Assembly: GCA_050084985.1 (NCBI GenBank)
Contig: JBITNC010000001.1
Span: forward strand, 120,528,001-120,592,000
Length of the DNA stretch: 64,000 nucleotides
Origin: Nageia nagi
Lineage: Eukaryota > Pinophyta
Reading direction: 5' to 3'
In this document: positions 22,637-34,559 of the stretch, piece after piece
Position numbering within the stretch: the first letter of the stretch is position 1
How the letters are laid out: every line of letters starts with the position of its first letter
The notes under the pieces: model-generated
Told to the model about the DNA's origin: nothing
Seen by the model: only the letters and a program-made list of their open reading frames with translations
Database searches by the model: none
Program-made: the position numbers and the translations under genes

Positions 22637-22742
22637 TCCTTGGAGGCTTCTCTTCACATCCTTGGTTTGGAGACTCATCTTCAACTTGGAGGTCTTCATT
22701 CTTTTCTCTACTCTTCATTATTGAGGTAAAATTCAAGAGAAG

Positions 22743-25612
22743 GTATAAAATCCTCCTTATTCATTATTTTTTTATGATACTAACATATTATTTGCTATGT
22801 GTTAGTTCCTTTTTAAGCAAAATATGATTAAAATAGCATTATAATGTAATTTTTTATATATACTAACCTCTCATGTTAATTGTAATTTTTTTAATTGCTT
22901 AATACTTTGACATATTTTCTATTTAAGAGGATAGTATAAAAAATTTCTTTTCACATTATAAGGCATTTTTTATCCTTTTTAAGCTTGCTTAAAATAAAGG
23001 GTTGCATTTTTTTTTACAATATATATATATATGTATGTATGTATTTTTTGTTTAAATATGCTTTTCATTATACAAAAATTGTATAAAATATTATTTAAAT
23101 CTATGTGCTTGTATTTGAATGTGAGCTTCAATGGGCAAGGCAGGTTAACTCTTACTTCTTTCTCACTTTTTATCCCTCTACTACCTACCTCAAACAAATT
23201 CTAGCAGGCCAAAAATCACTATAGTATTTGGAGGGGTACTTCTGTTCAACATAAGTGGTTGGGTGGGCCATCATTGCAATCTTGCTTACCCGATCCATCA
23301 AAAAAAAAATTACATATAACAAGGTAGCTAGTTTTTAAACTTTTTGAAATCAAAGTGAAGCATTTTCAGCCATATAGAACCATTGTGCCCTCTCATGCTA
23401 TCAAACATCACACATTTTTTTTCATTATCTTGGATTCAAAGGGGCTTGCATGGATCCACCTTTGAGCCTATAAGGGCCCTCTCTCATATCCTTGACCCTT
23501 GAGTGGCTTGCAACACCTTGAGGGGAGCCCATGATCATCCTCCCTATAAATCTAAACCTAGAAAGCATGCAACACTATCTTTGGAACTCAAATGTCCCCT
23601 CTATGGTGGCATCCAAGCTATAGCTAACCCTCGTGCCCTCCTAACCTCTCCACCCTCGGCCCCTACCTTCATGCAACCTCTTACGCTCTCCTTGTTGGCC
23701 CCTTTGTAGGCCTCATCTATTCTTCTTGTCAACCCCTTTATAGACCTCTTCTACTCTACTTGTTGGCCTTTGATGCTCCACCTATTGCCTTCTTATCTCT
23801 GGTTGAAACCCTCCTCATGGCTTTCTCAAGTGATAGCACTGCTCTCTCCCTATCAAGACCCTTCTTCCCTTCCATTGCATGCCTTGCCATCTCTCACCCC
23901 TTCTCATGGATTTTTTTTGTTTGTGTGCTTGATTACTCATTAAAGTCTTTCTTAAAATATATTTTTTTCCTTCTCTCTTTCCTTTTTTTTCCCTTACCTC
24001 CATGCAACCTCTCTTAGTTAGTGACCATTTAATATATTTATGATCACTTACAAGCCTCTTACTCTTAAAAGACAAAGTTTATCTTTTTTAGTTTTTTTTT
24101 TTGCATAGCATACACTCTTTCTTTTTTGTAGCCATTAAATTTTTTTTGCTTACTTGAAAGTCACGCAGAACTTCTTATACTCCAATTTTAATGCTTTGCC
24201 ATGATAAGTATAATTATATTATTAAATAGATGGTCAACTACATCATTTCTTTTTTTTAAAAAAGGGTGACAATTTTTTGGGAAGTATAATTTTTTTTATT
24301 TGCTCAAATACTTCTAAGTATGGCTACTAACTTGGTCATTTTTTTACCTTAGTTACATTATTTTTTAGCATGGATGTATACTTAGATTTTTTTGGTAAAA
24401 TACTTTTAAAGATAAAAGTTAAGCTAAGTATGCTATATTTAGGGGTACAACTATAAGTAAAAAGGGGAGAATTGTATGAAATTTTTACTTAAAGTTTAAA
24501 GCATGTTGCTTGCTTAATTTTTTAATTTAAATGCTTAGAGCTTATATCTTTTAAAATGATGCATACTTGTGCTTAATACTCAAATTTTATGCATGCTTAT
24601 GCTTAAATGATGCTTGTTTAGTACTTAAATGTTTAAGTTAATGATACATGCTTAGAACTTAATTTTTTGGTGATGCATGCTTAAGGACTCAAATTTTTAA
24701 GTTAAATATTTAAATTTTTTTTTTAAATGCATGCTTATCACTTAAAATATTAAGTTATAATGCAATCTACTTTATGCAAGAATGGACTTGTGCAAAATTA
24801 GGAATGATGTAAAGATGTCCTTTAGGGGTTGGTAAACAAAACCCATTAGATACTTAGGTTTCAAATTTTAAGTAAATGATATTTTATTTATTCTATTTAC
24901 TTCATGTTTTGTATTTTGCTTTATTTTCTTATGCAAACAAAAATGCAAATATTGATATGAGCAACCCCCTAAAAATGAACACATCCGCATGTACATTCTG
25001 CAACATGACTTGTTTAAGGAGCCATGAGGTGAGGATAGGTAGACTACAGCCTTTAAGTTTGATAATACAAATGGTGAAAAATTTATACTTCTCAATTGCC
25101 CCTAAGTCCTCTATTGGTCTAGACATAACTCCAATATGTGGATAGGCATGTGTGTAGTGATACCACATGTCCGCACGTCCATTCAAGGATTATCCTAATA
25201 ACCTAAGAGGACAACTTGAAACATAATCAAGATTAATAATTTAGCTGATCCAATAAATATCATAACTTTGGAAAATAGTAGGTATTTCTCCTTATGAGAA
25301 AGTATAAAACTAACCAATGCGAACTGGTTGAGGATTGGTAGTACTTGGGCTCCTCTTATGTGGGCATCTAGGTGCAGGCCTAATTTTAGATAAGAAAAGA
25401 AGCCTCAACAATGTCACTTTACATCTATGATTCTTGAGATGAGAAATGTATTTGGTTACATAGATTTTTTGAGTTGTAAAATATTTGCACTTGTGAATCA
25501 AATTAAGCATGTCTCTAGTGTTAAATTTAACATGTATTATTTACTTGATTAAAACTAAACATTTAATGTTGTTTATTAAACCACATGCTTATTATTTCAC
25601 ATTCTTGTGTAG
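22743..25612 (+). other. Copia-1 leader, 2.9 kb, bounded by candidate splice sites
   Basis: Between PBS and gag there is a long non-coding stretch starting AAG|GTATAA and ending TTGTGTAG|CAAAT. Copia-2 has the same arrangement (50571-53327), while Copia-4 joins the equivalent flanks with almost nothing between. Inside are a degenerate 30-35 bp tandem repeat (24520-24760), pyrimidine-rich sequence at 23500-24000 and no recognisable gene. Confidence 0.4.
24520..24760 (+). repeat. Degenerate tandem repeat in the Copia-1 leader
   Basis: Repeated ATGCATGCTTA(GG)ACTTAAATTTTTAAGTTAA-type units of about 33 bp. The homologous region of Copia-2 (52180-52460) has a better-preserved array. Confidence 0.6.
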
Positions 25613-25615
25613 CAA

Positions 25616-26630
25616 ATAGGAGACTCTTTTTTATCCAAACACATTCTCGATGGTTCCAACTTTGGGATTTGGAAACCATGGATAAGAGCTGAATTACAAG
25701 AAAGGAAGCTTTGGCAAATAGTAAATGAGAACCTTGTACCTCCTACAAATGAGAAGGCACTAGAGGCTTACAACATGAAGAATGAGTTGGCAACTTCCAT
25801 GATTTAACATGCAATTTGAGATGATGTGCTCCTTGACAAAGGAAGCTTGGGATAAGCTTAAGCAAATCTACCTTGGTTCAAACTTTTCAAAAAGGTTTCC
25901 TATTCTCCAAAATTTGCTTCAATCTCATCAAGGGAAAGATGAAAATGTGGCTATCTACTTGAACAAAATCATTGACCTAAGGACCCAACTTGTTGCTTGT
26001 GGGTGCAATTGGATCACTGATGAGTTCATGGTCTTCATCATTCTTCAAAGCATTTCTTCAAAGTTTGGAAACTTTTTGATGGTTATGGAAACAAGTCTTG
26101 ATGATGAAGAAGAAGTCTTCTCCTTTGAGAACCTTTATAGGCACATATTGAAGCATAAGGAAACCCTTAATAATAAGATGTTGATTTCTTCTCCTAAATA
26201 TAATAATGTTGCTCTTGAAGCAACCAAAACTCCTTTCAAGAAGAAGTTCAACTATCAAAATAAATCTTATCCTTCTTCCTCCAAAAAGTTTGAGAAAAGA
26301 AGCAATGGCTATAATAGTAACAAGAACAATGGCAACAACAGCAACAATAGGAATAACAACAATAGCAGTAGGAACAATGGAAACAACAACCACTTAAAGC
26401 AAAAAGATGGAAATGGCAAAGTAAACAATCCTTATCCTAAGGAAAATTTTAATGGTAATTGTAACTATTGTGGTATCCAAGGTCACAAAGAAGTTGATTT
26501 CTACAAAATGAAAAGAGAGGAAAAGAATAAAGGCAATGGAAATGTAAATAATTTCAAAGGAAAGAAGAATATTCATGCTAGTTTTATTATGGTGCTCTAC
26601 TCCATGTCATGCTCTTTTTTGTCTAATTGA
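25616..26630 (+). pseudogene. Copia-1 gag
   Basis: The start codon seen in Copia-2 and Copia-4 (ATGGGAGA) is ATAGGAGA here. The protein reads GDSFLSKHILDGSNFGIW, then NELATSM and EAWDKLKQIYLGSNFSKRF, the copia gag (UBN2-type) fold, followed by an Asn-rich linker and a zinc knuckle CNYCGIQGHKEVDF whose last Cys is Phe. Compared with Copia-2 a short deletion near 25,805-25,845 shifts the frame, which is why a long frame starts at 25,809. The frame then meets TGA just before the protease. Confidence 0.8.
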
Positions 26631-27080
26631 ATTATTGATTCTGGTTGCACTAATCACTTATGCTTTGAAAAAAAAAAGTTTGAGAACTTTCACAAGTATA
26701 GAAAAGATGTAGTTGTGATAGGTGATAACTCTACCATTGAAGTCCAATGAATTGGGAGTGTGTTGATTCATAGGAAGGCTCTTGATAATGTGCTCTATGT
26801 TCTTAAGCTTAGGATGAACCTTCTCTCCATGATCCAAGTTGCTAGAAAAGGGTACTCTTTTAAGTTTGACTCTCAATCTTAATGCATGAAGAACAATCCT
26901 AGTACATTAAAAAAGGCCTTGCCACATTAGTTAAGGATTAGTGAAAGATGATCTCTACATTTTGGATCAAGTTCCATCAAAGATGTGTCTTGCTACAAGT
27001 GTGTGTTCTAGAGGCAATCTTTAACACCAATATTTAGGGCACCTTAACCATAAGAGTATTCAAGTCATGAAAGACTAAGA
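26631..27080 (+). pseudogene. Copia-1 protease and gag-pre-integrase region
   Basis: IIDSGCTNHLCFE contains the retropepsin D-S-G active site, preceded by a TGA where this motif normally has Trp. It continues VVVIGDNSTIEVQ and ALDNVLYVLKLRMNLLSMIQ, standard copia protease blocks. The His/Cys pre-integrase segment after 26,900 is broken by several stops. Confidence 0.75.
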
Positions 27081-27460
27081 ACTTGTGGAAGGGTTGCCTT
27101 CTATTTCATCTTCAATTGGTCTATATGAGAAATGCATCATTGGAAATATGCATAGCCAAAAGTTTAAAAAAGATAAAGTAACAAGAGCATCTCAACCTCT
27201 TCAACTTGTGCATTCATATTTGATAGATTCATTTCAGACTAAGTCGCTTAGAGGAGCATCTTATGTCTTGACCTTCATTGATGACTTTAGTAGAATGACC
27301 TTTAGGTATCTACTTGAGCATAAGGATCAAATATTTGAGAGTTTTAAGATTTTTAAGTCCTTTTTTTAGAATCAAACTAACCTTAAAATTAAGATGTTGA
27401 GATCAGATAATGGGGGAGAATATAATAGCAATGAGTTCAATGTCTATTGTGCTAAGTCTA

Positions 27461-29442
27461 TGTTGATTGGTATAGTGTAACCTCAATGGTTTGGTCTAGT
27501 CTTATTCTCCACTACCTACAATGGTAGGTTCCTTGAAAGAGCAGAAGGTGGTGTGGATGTGCTCGTGTTGGTTTTCTACTCAATCTCTAGTTTGTAGGTC
27601 AATTCTTATCTATATTTAAGGTCAAAAGTAACAAGAAAGGAATAAAAAGATGAAGAGTTACATGAAAGAGATAAGTAAATAAATAAGATAGAAAATTCAC
27701 AACTTGGGCATTATAGCACAAGTAGCAATCCATAGCTAAGATTAAGAATAGCAGACTATCTCACACTTGGGGTCTCCTAATCACAATACACAACCATAAT
27801 TTGAAGAAAACATTTCATACATAACATTCACAAAAGCAATAATACCCACTTTATTGCAAGAGGGAAAAGCATTATTTGTTTGTATTATCACATGTGAATT
27901 GCTCTTATAGATTAGGAAAAATTTGTTAGAATGTTCGACCTTCTTAATTTCTAAAAACTAGCTATTTATACAACTTCCCCCCTTGGGATGGTTGGATCTC
28001 ATTAATGTATATTACTACTGGCATTGAATGAAACAACTACAACAACATTATTTACATAAATGCTACAACTATGCTAGATTATATAGTGAACAAGTACTAA
28101 TCAACATTAACTATTTGAACTATTTGGAGATTTGTAACTTCTGGTTAGCCATGTCCATAGAGCTATTATCTTTCAGATATGTCATTGATTGCTTCTTTCT
28201 CAACTCTGTAGTTGATTAAATATAACATTATTATTGATTGAAGGTAGTACTATAGCTGATTGAGTAGTTATTTGATTGCATATTGATTGGTATGATTTAG
28301 TTGTATGCTTTATTAGCCTCCATTTGCTTCTCTGCAATCTTTATGATCTCTACTATGGATGTTAGAAATCAGAGTAATGATGGTTGGTAGACATTATGTT
28401 CACTTGGATTGAGAATAATTGCCAGTGTTATATGAAAATAAGTTGGTTTTGACACATTAATAGGGCCTTAGGGGTCAAAAATTTAAAATGAAGTGGACTC
28501 AGGTGTTCTTTCTCATGCATTACTCTTCCACTTACTTGGCAGGCTCTATGTTCTTCTTTCAAGCTTTTTTGATGATCTGGTTCTTCTAAAAATTTGTGAC
28601 ATCATCCTTCAAAATCATCAATTATTATTGATATTCTAATTTGAATAGGATCCATTGATTCTATCCAAAAATTATGATGTCATCTCTCAAAATCCTTGGG
28701 TATTATTTATATTTTGATTCAACTAGGACCCATTAATTTTAGCCAAAAATCATAATGTCATCTCCCATAATCAATGGGCTCTATAAAAATTCTAATTTCT
28801 CAAAGACTTGCTTATTTTTACCAAAATAGTATGACATAACCTCCTAAAATTGTTGGGCTCTATTGATATTCTTTGAGAATCTGTACTTGCTACTATCTAT
28901 TCTAGGACTTACTGATTTTGATCAAAAATTGTGATATCATGCTTCAAAATCATCGAGTGTTATTGGTATTCTTCAAAAGTCGAATTCTAAATCTATACAA
29001 GTTTTGGACATTTGTCCAATAAATATGACTTTGGGAACTTTTACATACATGATTTCTTGAGTATACTGGAGAAGATGACATGATTTTTGAGGACTTTCAA
29101 CTCCTGGTTACTAAAGAATAAAAGAATACAAAATTAACACAAGTCTCATTGACATAACTCCTAGGTAACCTTATTTACATAATTCTCAGATACTAAAGAT
29201 TGAAAAAACTCTCAAGTGACTTTATTTACTAAAAAAAATGACTCTTGATAGTCTAAAGAAAAGCAATGAGAAGAGAAGAATAATTTATACAAAAATCTTG
29301 CAAGTCATGAAGACTTTAAAAGAATAGTGTTCCCCCTCGGATACTCTTATATACATAGCTCTCAGGTACTAAAGAATGAAATAATAAAGAATGAAAAATA
29401 GTAGAATTACTCAAATTTTGAGTGTTATTTTGGAAGAATACA
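27461..29442. mobile_element. Probable solo LTR inside the Copia-1 integrase
   Basis: 1,982 bp beginning TGTTGATTGG and ending AATACA, replacing nothing of the integrase: the codons resume directly at TATGGAATC. Flanks GTCTA and GTATG agree at 3 of 5 positions, compatible with an old target duplication. It has no coding sequence. It contains about five degenerate copies of a 75-100 bp repeat near 28595-28995. Confidence 0.5.
28595..28995. repeat. Degenerate tandem repeat, about five units of 75-100 bp
   Basis: Units carry AAAAATTGTGATATCATCC or close variants, then CAAAATCATCGGGTNTTATTG. They start near 28590, 28665, 28740, 28820 and 28920. Confidence 0.6.
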
Positions 29443-29989
29443 GTATGGAATCAAAAAGTAGTTTATAATTCCATACAATCCTCAGTAGAATGGTGTTGTT
29501 GAAAGGAAAAATATGACAATTATGGAGATGGCTAGATGCATGCTAGGTAATCTTCCTAGTATCTTGTAGGGTGAAGCTATGAGCACTACTATTTACACTT
29601 TCAATAGGTATCCTACAAAATTCATTTAGGGTAAAATTCCTTTTGAGGCATGGTCAAGAAGAAAACCTAACATTTCACACCTTAGGGTGTTTGGTTGTGA
29701 AGCATTCTCCTACATTGTTTTTGAAAAAAGAGCTAAAAAATGCATCTTTATGGGATATGATAGTCAGCATAGAGGCTATAGTCTCTACTCTCCATCCTAC
29801 AAAGCTATGTTTATTTCAAGGGATGTAAAGTTCAATAAACTTTTTGAAGAATATGCTTCTAATAAGGATGTTGATCATCTAGAGGACTCTTTAGTTGCAC
29901 CTAGCTAGTTAGATATTGATGTAGAAAAGTCATCTTAGGAACAAAATTCTCTAACACAAAGGGTAACAAGGAGCAAGACCTTGAAAAAA

Positions 29990-30740
29990 TCCTTATTTTT
30001 CAATATTGACAACAAGTATGAGCCCTCAACCTTCAAATAAGCTTCAAAGGATGAGTGTTGGATGGAAGCCATGAAAATGGAGTATGAGGTGCTTATGAAA
30101 AATAAAACTTGGGATTTGGTTTCTTATCCTAATGAGAAGAATGTGATTGCTAATAAGTGGATCTACAAGGTCAAGTTTAATTTAGTTGGAGATATTGAAA
30201 AATTCAAAGCAAGGTTAGTAGCTAAAGGTTTTTTTTATAAATACAATGTAGATTATGAGGAAACCTTTGCTCCCGTGGCAAAGATGCCTATTGTTAGGAT
30301 TATCTTTGCTCTTTCTATAGCTCAAGGATGGAAAGTTTTTCAACTTGATGTTAAGAGTGCATTTTTCAATGGTGATTTAGATGTGTAAATCTTCATGAAT
30401 CAACCATAAGGGTTTATCATGGAAGCCAAAGAGTCCTTTGTGTGCAAGCTAAAGAAGTTATTATATGGACTTAAGCAAGCACCTAAAGCCTGGTACATGA
30501 AGATTTTAGGGTATTTTGTAGACATTGGTTTCTCTAAGAGTTTTTCTAACTTCAATATATATGTGCTCAATCAAAGAAAAGACATGGTCTTGATTTTGAT
30601 AACTAAGAACAATGATGAAATCATTCAAGAGTGCATATCCAAACTTAAAGCAACATTTGAAATTATTGATCTTGGTCTCTTGCACTACTATTTTGGAATA
30701 CAAGTGTATCAATACAATGATTACACTTATCTTAGTTAAT
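29990..30740 (+). pseudogene. Copia-1 reverse transcriptase, catalytic box deleted
   Basis: Clear blocks: WMEAMKMEYEVLMKNKTWDL, NKWIYKVKFN, KARLVAKGFFYKYNVDYEET, FAPVAKM, WKVFQLDVKSAFFNGDL, LKKLLYGLKQAPKAWY and LGLLHYYFGIQVYQ. Where copia RTs have L-Y-V-D-D followed by I-x-T-G-N-N, this copy reads MVLILITKNNDEII, so the Y-V-D-D residues are missing in frame. RT activity is impossible. Confidence 0.85.
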
Positions 30741-30849
30741 TTAAGTATATATCAGACATCTTATAGAATTTTAGAATGGAGAATTGTAGATATGTTGCTA
30801 TCCTAGTCTCTCTTAGTATCACTATTTCTTTGATCTCCAACTCTTAGTT

Positions 30850-31512
30850 AGCTGATGCTATAGCTTATAGGTAATTAATTGGTAGTCTTTTGTATTTGAC
30901 TATATCCAAGCTAGATATTACCTTTGTAGTGAATCTCATGGCATGATTCATGCAAACACCATTTGTTGAGCACCTTAATGCTATTAAGCAAATCTTGAGA
31001 TATGTTGAAGGGACTAAGGATCTTGCTCTCAAGTATTCTAAGTTACCCTCATTTGTTTTCTTTAGATTTTCAAATTCTAACTATGGGGAAGATAGAGATG
31101 ATAGGAAATCAACCTTTATGTATGTGTTTAGCATTGGTTCAGGTGCTATCTCTTGTGCTTCCAAGAAGCAGCCTACTATTTCTCTTTCCACCATAGAAGT
31201 TGAATATCGAACATGTCTATTACAGCCGAGGAAGCCATTTGGCTAAGGCATCTTCTTAAAGAAATTGGGTATGAGTAAGGTGGCTCATCTTTGATTTCTT
31301 TATACAATCAATTGGCTATTTCTTTGGCTAAGAATCTTATGTTCTATCAAAGAATAAAACATGTGGAAATCCATGCCCATTTTATTAGGGAGAAGGTTCT
31401 TGATGGCATCATACACCTGGAGTATTGTCCATCCATCTTGAACTCTACTAATTTTCTCACCAAGCCCCTCCTAGAAGCTCAATTTTGTAACTTAGGGATG
31501 CTATTAGGTTAG
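30850..31512 (+). pseudogene. Copia-1 RNase H and C-terminus
   Basis: LIGSLLYLTISKLDITFVVN, HLNAIKQILRYVEGTKDLAL, DRKSTFMYVFSIGSGAISCA (normally D-R-x-S-T-x-G-Y-x-F) and SKKQPTISLSTIEVEY, then AEEA-like and HIDIH-like segments, ending NFLTKPLLEAQF before TAG at about 31512. Frame changes occur near 30,740-30,860 and 31,230. Confidence 0.8.
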
Positions 31513-32253
31513 TGAAGTTACCCTCAAAGGGGAGTAAAGTTTGAATTCTTATGTTAAACTCATATTTGTGATGAAAAATTCACCCCTAGGAGGATTTTGT
31601 GCTATATAGTGTTGATTTTGTTGTACACCATGGTAAGTTTGCTCTACGTGAGGAACTTGTACAAAAATTTAAAAGTAAAAGATTGGCCAATCTAGCACTA
31701 TTCAATTATCCATGTGTAAGAAAATCTTATGTGTCTTTTGGCACTGTTCAATTATCCATATGTGAGGAACTCATATGTGCATACTCTATTTTGTAATGAT
31801 AATCAACACATGTTTTATATACAGTAGGTGACTATGAGTTTTTAGCATGTCATCTTCATGATGACTTATAGTGCACCATTTATTAGTTCATGATGGTATT
31901 TGTGTGATTCATCTATCCTTATTGAGATGAATATGTTGCATCTAACTAATCTTATTATTTGAGTTGCTTATGACTTGCAAGTTCTTTTGAGATTGTAGCT
32001 TACTTACCTCTGGTATGTAGGGTCTTGGAGACTCTTCATGACTTCCAGTTGGATGACTACTACATGTACATTGAAATCAATTATGGTTAATGATTGTATT
32101 TGGCAAAGTAGTGAGTATCAAACTAGATCTTTCTTACTTCACAAATATGTAAAAAGTTCTCATCTCTATTGTCTCTATTTGGAGGAGAACTATCTTACTT
32201 TCTCTTTTTCTTCTCTTTTATTCACTCTATCCCAAAATTGCATTAAGGGGGAA
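31513..32253 (+). other. Copia-1 3' non-coding region and polypurine tract
   Basis: About 740 bp after the RNase H. Its last 390 bp are also kept in Copia-2 (54207-54595). It ends in the polypurine tract AAGGGGGAA at 32245-32253, the primer for plus-strand synthesis. Confidence 0.7.
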
Positions 32254-32750
32254 TGTTGGAATGTATAATGCATTATTGTAAAGGTTTGTATTAATACTCT
32301 TTGTAAATTCACTAATACTTAAGGGTATCATTTGATACCTTAAGTATTCAAGTGAATATGATAATGTAACTTGTCCTACACTCCATGTCATGAGCATGCC
32401 CCTTGGGTAAAAAGATGTGCATGTCAAGCTTTTGTACATTGGATAAAAGGGTGATCCAATGAGGGATTTTAGCCTATAAATAGAAGGCTCCTTCTTTGGA
32501 TCATACACCAATTGTGGAGTAAAGTTATGCTATAGGATAGTGCTTAGAAGTTGAGATTAGAAGGATTGTAAGAGATTTGTATTTATGATTGAAGTAAAGA
32601 TCTAGTTAGTGGATGTACTCCTAGTTGGAGGAACCACTTACATATTAAGTTAGCTTTGTGAGATTGTTTTGTGAGTTATTTATATATGTTTTGTGAGCTT
32701 TCATGTGATCTTGGGAATATAGAGTTGTTTAGTTTATAGCTCAATTATCA
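32254..32750 (+). repeat. Copia-1 3' LTR
   Basis: 497 bp, closely matching 22125-22622, including the stem-loop and the TATAAATA box. Confidence 0.9.
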
Positions 32751-34098
32751 CATGATGATTATAGTAACCTATCAAGATAAGCATATAAATACCCTACAAA
32801 TCCATTTATTCATTATTCATAGTTATATGTGTAAATAAAGGTGTAGTTTATAGATATAATATTCATATCCTATTTTCTTAAAATATCTTCTTGCAAGATT
32901 TCTAAAACTTTGGATGTTAAACCAACATGACCTTATACATTATTAAAATATTATGAACTCATTCACTATTACATACTATAAATCTTGAGACATTCAAAGA
33001 TTTGATGTTCTTGGAGCATAATTTTAAGTATTTGTCCTATTATTTTGCTTCATCCTAGACCTAAGAGATAGGGCAAAAAAGATAAGATAACAAAAAGGAT
33101 AATATAAAAAAAAAAGATAAGAAAGAAGAAAAAAAAATAAAATAAAAGTAGAATCCTTGGGTGATTATAGTATTCTCTATCGAGGTTATGGATGCTTGAC
33201 TAGCAATAGAGCAAGGCTATAATAGGATCTAGGGGTTAATCTTAACTGAGGCTATGAACACTTGTTTGGTAATGAAGTATACCTTACAAAGAGGTGACAT
33301 ATCCACCCTTTGAGATGGACCTTTGGATTTTTCACGTAGAAAAATAAGATCACCTATCCTATACTCTTAGAGCATTAAATTAGTGAATTGTTGAGAGAAG
33401 GAAATTAATATCACTACACACACATGAGTTCATAATAAATTTGAAAGTGTATCATAACTTTGTTTTATATCATCCTTGGTAGAGGAAATTGAAACAAAAG
33501 ATTATTTGATGAAGCTAGTATGAATATATTACTTATTATATTTCTTTATTACATTATATGTCCGCTTCATTTTTTAATAATTATATCCCATCATTATAAT
33601 CTTGGTAGGTTAACTAAGTTGTCATGTTTAAACATCTAAATAGTTATACCATACATTCATACATGTGCAACCATATGTATACATCCATGGTGTTATATAT
33701 TCATGCATTTTCTCATGTGCATTCATACTCTTCATACCATTTTACATACATACATCATATTATTTGTATAAATAGCTAAGAAATATGGAAAATAATGATA
33801 TCTGATTCAGTACTTTTATAATCAAAATCTTGTCCTATAATATAGCAATCCCATATAAACATAACAACTAAATAAAATAATAAGTATTATGAATATTTGA
33901 TTTATGAGAATAGATGTCAAATGCTAAGCTAAACATTTCATTAAAACATGAAATTAAACATTCATACATTTTATATGTCAAAAATTCTAATACATGCATC
34001 TAGAAACATAAGTAATAACCATACATCATAAAACATGATACCAAAAACATGTAAACAAGTATCATCATCATGCACATACATATACATATGCATATACT

Positions 34099-34173
<75 letters not shown>

Positions 34174-34400
34174 TATCAAAAAATAATATTTGTTGCATAA
34201 TCATCCATGACATCTACTAAATAAAACCACCAATTATGACTACCATGATCACAAAAATGAATAAGGTCATCAATAAATATAGGCATAAACTAACATGTCC
34301 ATAAGGCAAGACCATGCCCCCATGGTCTACAATATAATAATAACATTAGATTCTATCACAATTATCATAACAATATATAATAAAATAAGGCACTCTCATA
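32751..34400. other. Tat-1 non-coding region right of Copia-1
   Basis: AT-rich sequence with no recognisable gene; includes the A-rich stretch 33060-33150 and the (AT)n tract at 34099-34165. Confidence 0.45.
34099..34165. repeat. (AT)n microsatellite
   Basis: About 67 bp of TA repeat with a few interruptions. Confidence 0.95.
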
Positions 34401-34559
34401 AGATGCCCTCATCACCACCATGACTACTGGAACCACCTATCTTGCAAATTCTATGACTCAATTCAATTTTGAAGAACATACTAGATGTTGAGAAAATACT
34501 CCTATAGTAACACTCTGGCTCTAAGATAATGTAGGTCTAAAATGTCTACCCTAACTACT

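Larger units (their letters stand above)
27085..29760 (+). pseudogene. Copia-1 integrase, split by a 1.98-kb insertion
   Basis: The left part (to 27460) has GLYEKCIIGNMHSQKF, SYVLTFIDDFSRMTF (first Asp) and RSDNGGEYNSNEF (second Asp). The right part resumes at 29443 with YGIKK, IIPYNPQ and NGVVERKN (catalytic Glu), then RKPNISHLRVFGCEAF. All three catalytic acids are present, but the domain is broken by the insertion 27461-29442 and by stops. Confidence 0.85.
22125..32750 (+). mobile_element. Copia-1: Ty1/copia element nested in Tat-1
   Basis: LTRs at 22125-22622 and 32254-32750 begin TGTTGGAATGTATAATGCAT. They enclose a PBS, a long leader, gag, protease, integrase, RT and RNase H in copia order (integrase before RT), a 3' non-coding region and a polypurine tract AAGGGGGAA (32245-32253). 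Flanks are TTACG on the left and CATGA on the right, so no clean target duplication remains. The same family supplies Copia-2, -3 and -4 in this window. Confidence 0.9.

Noticed and set aside
23503-24075. Overlapping open frames in both strands of the Copia-1 leader
   Set aside because: Pyrimidine-rich, low-complexity composition; not conserved in the equivalent leader of Copia-2.
24876-25186. Frames of 89 and 85 codons on opposite strands
   Set aside because: The homologous part of Copia-2 (52656-52907) keeps only a diverged version on one strand. They lie in the leader and have no domain.
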